64,000 nucleotides of DNA from the NCBI GenBank assembly GCA_044220635.1, contig JBGAQP010000010.1:1-64000 (forward strand). Reading direction: 5' to 3'. This document shows positions 62,011-64,000 of the stretch, piece by piece; positions within the stretch are counted from its first letter, which is position 1; every line of letters begins with the position of its first letter. Both the position numbers and the translations under genes were made by a program. The DNA comes from JBGAQP01 sp044220635. Its GTDB lineage: Bacteria > Pseudomonadota > Gammaproteobacteria > Burkholderiales > Usitatibacteraceae. The notes under the pieces are model-generated. The model did no database searches and was not told the DNA's origin. It worked only from the letters and a program-made list of their open reading frames with translations.

Positions 62011-64000
62011 TCAGTGGCGGAAGACCTGGACCAGGTTGTTGTAGGCGTCGGTCCACAGGCCCCAGTCGGGCCGGGGCGCCACGGGCTCGGTCGCCGCGAC
62101 GATCTCGGGCCGCAGGAGCAGGGGCTTGTTGCGCGTGAGCAGGACCCAGTCGCTGGTGGTTCCGCCGTCCTCGCCGGTCTCGTGCAGGAAGGCGTACTCG
62201 AGGCCGTGCTTCCCGGCGAGGGCGAGGAGCACCGGCTTCAGGTCGAGGAAGCGGTTCGAGACATGGAAGGCGACGACCCCGTCGGGCCGCAGGTGGCGCA
62301 GGTACACGGCGAGCGCCTCGTCCGTGATCAGGTGCACCGGGATCGAGTCGCCCGAGAAGGCGTCGACCGCGAGGACGTCGAAGTTCTGGGGTGCCTCGCG
62401 CTCGAGCGCGAGGCGCGCGTCGCCCAGGGCAACCTCGATCTTCGCCGGGCTGTCCTTGAGATAGGTGAAGTACCGGTTCGCGACCCGCAGCACGGCGGGG
62501 TTGATGTCGTAGAAGCGATAGACGTCGTCGCCGTCGCCGTAGACGGCGAGCGAGCCCGCGCCCAGGCCGATCACGCCCACGCGGATCGCGCGCCCCTCGT
62601 GGGCGAGGAGGGCGAGGCCGATGCCCGAGGTCGTCTTGTAGTAGGTGGTCGCCGAGCGGCGGTACTTTTCGGAGAGCCACTGCTCGCCGTGCAGGATCGC
62701 CCCGTGGACGAGGGAACGGTAGCGGGTCTCCGGGTCGTCGTCGCGCGCGGCCGTCTCCTTCACACGCAGCACTCCGTAGTAGTTGCGCTCGATGTGGATG
62801 GTGTCCTCGGTGAAGGTCTGCACGCGGTGGATGAGCGCGCCCACGGTGAACACGGCGACCAGCGCGAACATCCCCACGACCGGCAGGGGACGGCCGAAAT
62901 TGAGCGCGAGGGCGAGGTGCGCCACCACCACCAGCGCGATCTCGAGCTCCAGGTGTCCCGGCAGGGTCACGGGCGCGACGATGCCGACGAGCACCCCGCC
63001 GATGACGCCGCCGAGGGAGACCATCAGGTAGAAGAGGGTGAGATGGCGCGGGCCCGGGCGCGAGCGCGCGAGCTCGCCGTGGCAGAACATGCACACGATG
63101 TAGAGCCCGACGATGAAGACGGCGAGGTGCCACAGCAGCTCGAACTGCAGGCTCTTGTCGGCGAGGAACCACGCCATCACGCAGACGATCCACACGAGGA
63201 AGCCCAGGTAGGCGTCGCGCCGGTACCAGTCGCGTCCCTCGAAGCACAGGATGAAGGTAAGGAGGTAGACCGCAAGCGGGATCACCCACAGCAGCGGGAT
63301 CGAGGAGACGTTGTGCGTGAGGTGGTTCGTGACCGCGAGCAGCACCACGGAGCCGAGCGCCGAGAGGGTGAGCCAGAGTGCGATCGCGCCGGCCCGCGGC
63401 GCGGGCTCCTCGGCGGTGGCGGCGGTCTGGCCGCCGGCGACGGTGAGCGGGGGCAGGACGCGGCTGCGCCAGGCGAGGGCGCCGCACAGGAGCACGAACA
63501 GGAGGTAGCCCGCCGACCAGTAGCGCGACTGCTCGGGAGTCGCGAACCAGGGTTCGAACAGGAAGGGATATCCCAGGAGCGCCAGCATCGAGGCGAGATT
63601 GGAGAGCGCGAACAGGCGATAGGGGCTCGTCCCGGGGAACGCGCGCGCATACCACGCCTGGATCAGCGGGCTCGTGGACGACAGCAGGAGGTAGGGCAGG
63701 CCCACGGTCGCGAGGAGCAGCAGGAGGATGCGCACGACCGGGTTCTCGTCGCCGGCGGGCTTCCATCCCGCCTCGGGGGCGATGGGCAGGAAGGCGAGGC
63801 TCGCGGCGAGGAGCGCGACGTGCAGCAGGTTCTGCCGCGGTGAGGCGAGGCGCGTCGCGATCCAGTGCGAGTAGGCGTAGCCCAGGAGCAGCACGGACTG
63901 GAAGAACACCATGCATGTCGTCCACACCACCGCGGTGCCCCCGAACCAGGGGAGGATCTGCTTGGCGAGGACGGGCTGGACCAGGAAGAGCAGGAACGCG
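62011..64000 (-). CDS. Membrane protein fused to a spermidine-synthase-like domain (cut by window edge)
   Basis: The last 662 residues of a fused MFS/spermidine-synthase-like protein; the 5' end lies beyond position 64000. The visible start reads AFLLFLVQPVLAKQILPWFG, a family-typical first helix. About ten to twelve membrane helices follow up to about residue 380. The soluble C-terminal domain is methyltransferase-like: IHIERNYYGVLRVKE, VGVIGLGAGSLAVYGDGDDV, YRFYDINPAVLRVANRYFTY, FDVLAVDAFSGDSIPVHLIT. No polyamine-pathway gene is nearby. The family's function is unknown; synthesis of a polyamine-like compound is only a guess. Confidence 0.88.
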   Translation of the reverse strand, partial: AFLLFLVQPVLAKQILPWFGGTAVVWTTCMVFFQSVLLLGYAYSHWIATRLASPRQNLLHVALLAASLAFLPIAPEAGWKPAGDENPVVRILLLLLATVGLPYLLLSSTSPLIQAWYARAFPGTSPYRLFALSNLASMLALLGYPFLFEPWFATPEQSRYWSAGYLLFVLLCGALAWRSRVLPPLTVAGGQTAATAEEPAPRAGAIALWLTLSALGSVVLLAVTNHLTHNVSSIPLLWVIPLAVYLLTFILCFEGRDWYRRDAYLGFLVWIVCVMAWFLADKSLQFELLWHLAVFIVGLYIVCMFCHGELARSRPGPRHLTLFYLMVSLGGVIGGVLVGIVAPVTLPGHLELEIALVVVAHLALALNFGRPLPVVGMFALVAVFTVGALIHRVQTFTEDTIHIERNYYGVLRVKETAARDDDPETRYRSLVHGAILHGEQWLSEKYRRSATTYYKTTSGIGLALLAHEGRAIRVGVIGLGAGSLAVYGDGDDVYRFYDINPAVLRVANRYFTYLKDSPAKIEVALGDARLALEREAPQNFDVLAVDAFSGDSIPVHLITDEALAVYLRHLRPDGVVAFHVSNRFLDLKPVLLALAGKHGLEYAFLHETGEDGGTTSDWVLLTRNKPLLLRPEIVAATEPVAPRPDWGLWTDAYNNLVQVFRH

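Overview
The window is a very GC-rich, gene-dense bacterial chromosome segment. Its gene order points to a betaproteobacterium: a sigma-E locus (rpoE-rseA-rseB-mucD) leading into lepA-lepB-DUF4845-rnc-era-recO-pdxJ-acpS-nagZ, then uvrC-pgsA, and later rne/rluC-HAD-Rieske-sppA and maf-yceD-rpmF-plsX-fabHDG-acpP-fabF-pabC-mltG-tmk-holB-pilZ-tatD. I cannot name the genus. I see no phage, insertion sequence, CRISPR array or rRNA operon. Most of the window is housekeeping DNA, with lineage-specific genes set between the conserved blocks.

Layout. 1-1854 (minus): 5' end of an NAD(P)H-hydrate epimerase gene and nadB. 1855-6034: extracytoplasmic stress sigma factor, its two regulators, a periplasmic protease and a small glutaredoxin-like protein, with a sigma-E-type promoter candidate in front of rpoE. 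6049-13847: lepA, signal peptidase I, RNase III, Era, RecO, PdxJ, AcpS and NagZ, mostly joined by 4-bp overlaps. 13853-16232: uvrC and pgsA. 16242-19267: an accessory pair, a TPR/outer-membrane barrel protein and a FecR-domain protein with a beta-rich C-terminus. 19317-27746: tRNA-Gly(GCC), tRNA-Cys(GCA) and, 8.1 kb later, tRNA-Leu(UAA). These are the same three tRNAs, in the same order, as glyW-cysT-leuZ after uvrC-pgsA in E. coli, but here the cluster is split by a CHRD protein, a BaeSR-like two-component system, an exported YqgE-like protein, a degenerate GGDEF membrane protein, pyruvate phosphate dikinase and a small heat-shock protein.

27801-37505: an aminotransferase, a multi-PAS histidine kinase, uvrB, an Hcp1-family protein with a signal peptide, a low-molecular-weight phosphatase, an AhpD-like protein, a TPR-methyltransferase fusion and a 2-hydroxychromene-2-carboxylate isomerase-like protein. 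37513-46573: rne with a leader of about 350 nt that starts at a promoter overlapping the rluC start, then rluC, a HAD phosphatase, a Rieske protein, sppA and a PAS-GGDEF-EAL protein. 46570-57872: an RsmI-like methylase and maf on the minus strand, then the yceD-rpmF-plsX-fab cluster, running on to pabC-mltG-tmk-holB-pilZ. 57932-64000: a Cfa-like methyltransferase, tatD, rlmM, a D-2-hydroxyacid dehydrogenase and, running off the right edge, a membrane protein fused to a spermidine-synthase-like domain.

Main points for follow-up: the TPR-barrel/FecR pair, which resembles a Slam-type surface-protein system; the split pgsA-tRNA cluster; the signal-peptide-bearing Hcp; the overlapping rne/rluC promoters and long rne leader; a hairpin covering the plsX start codon; and several genes with a -10 box only 7-8 nt from the ATG and no Shine-Dalgarno, which may have leaderless mRNAs. 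Coordinates and motif positions were read by eye. No alignment, folding or database search was run.
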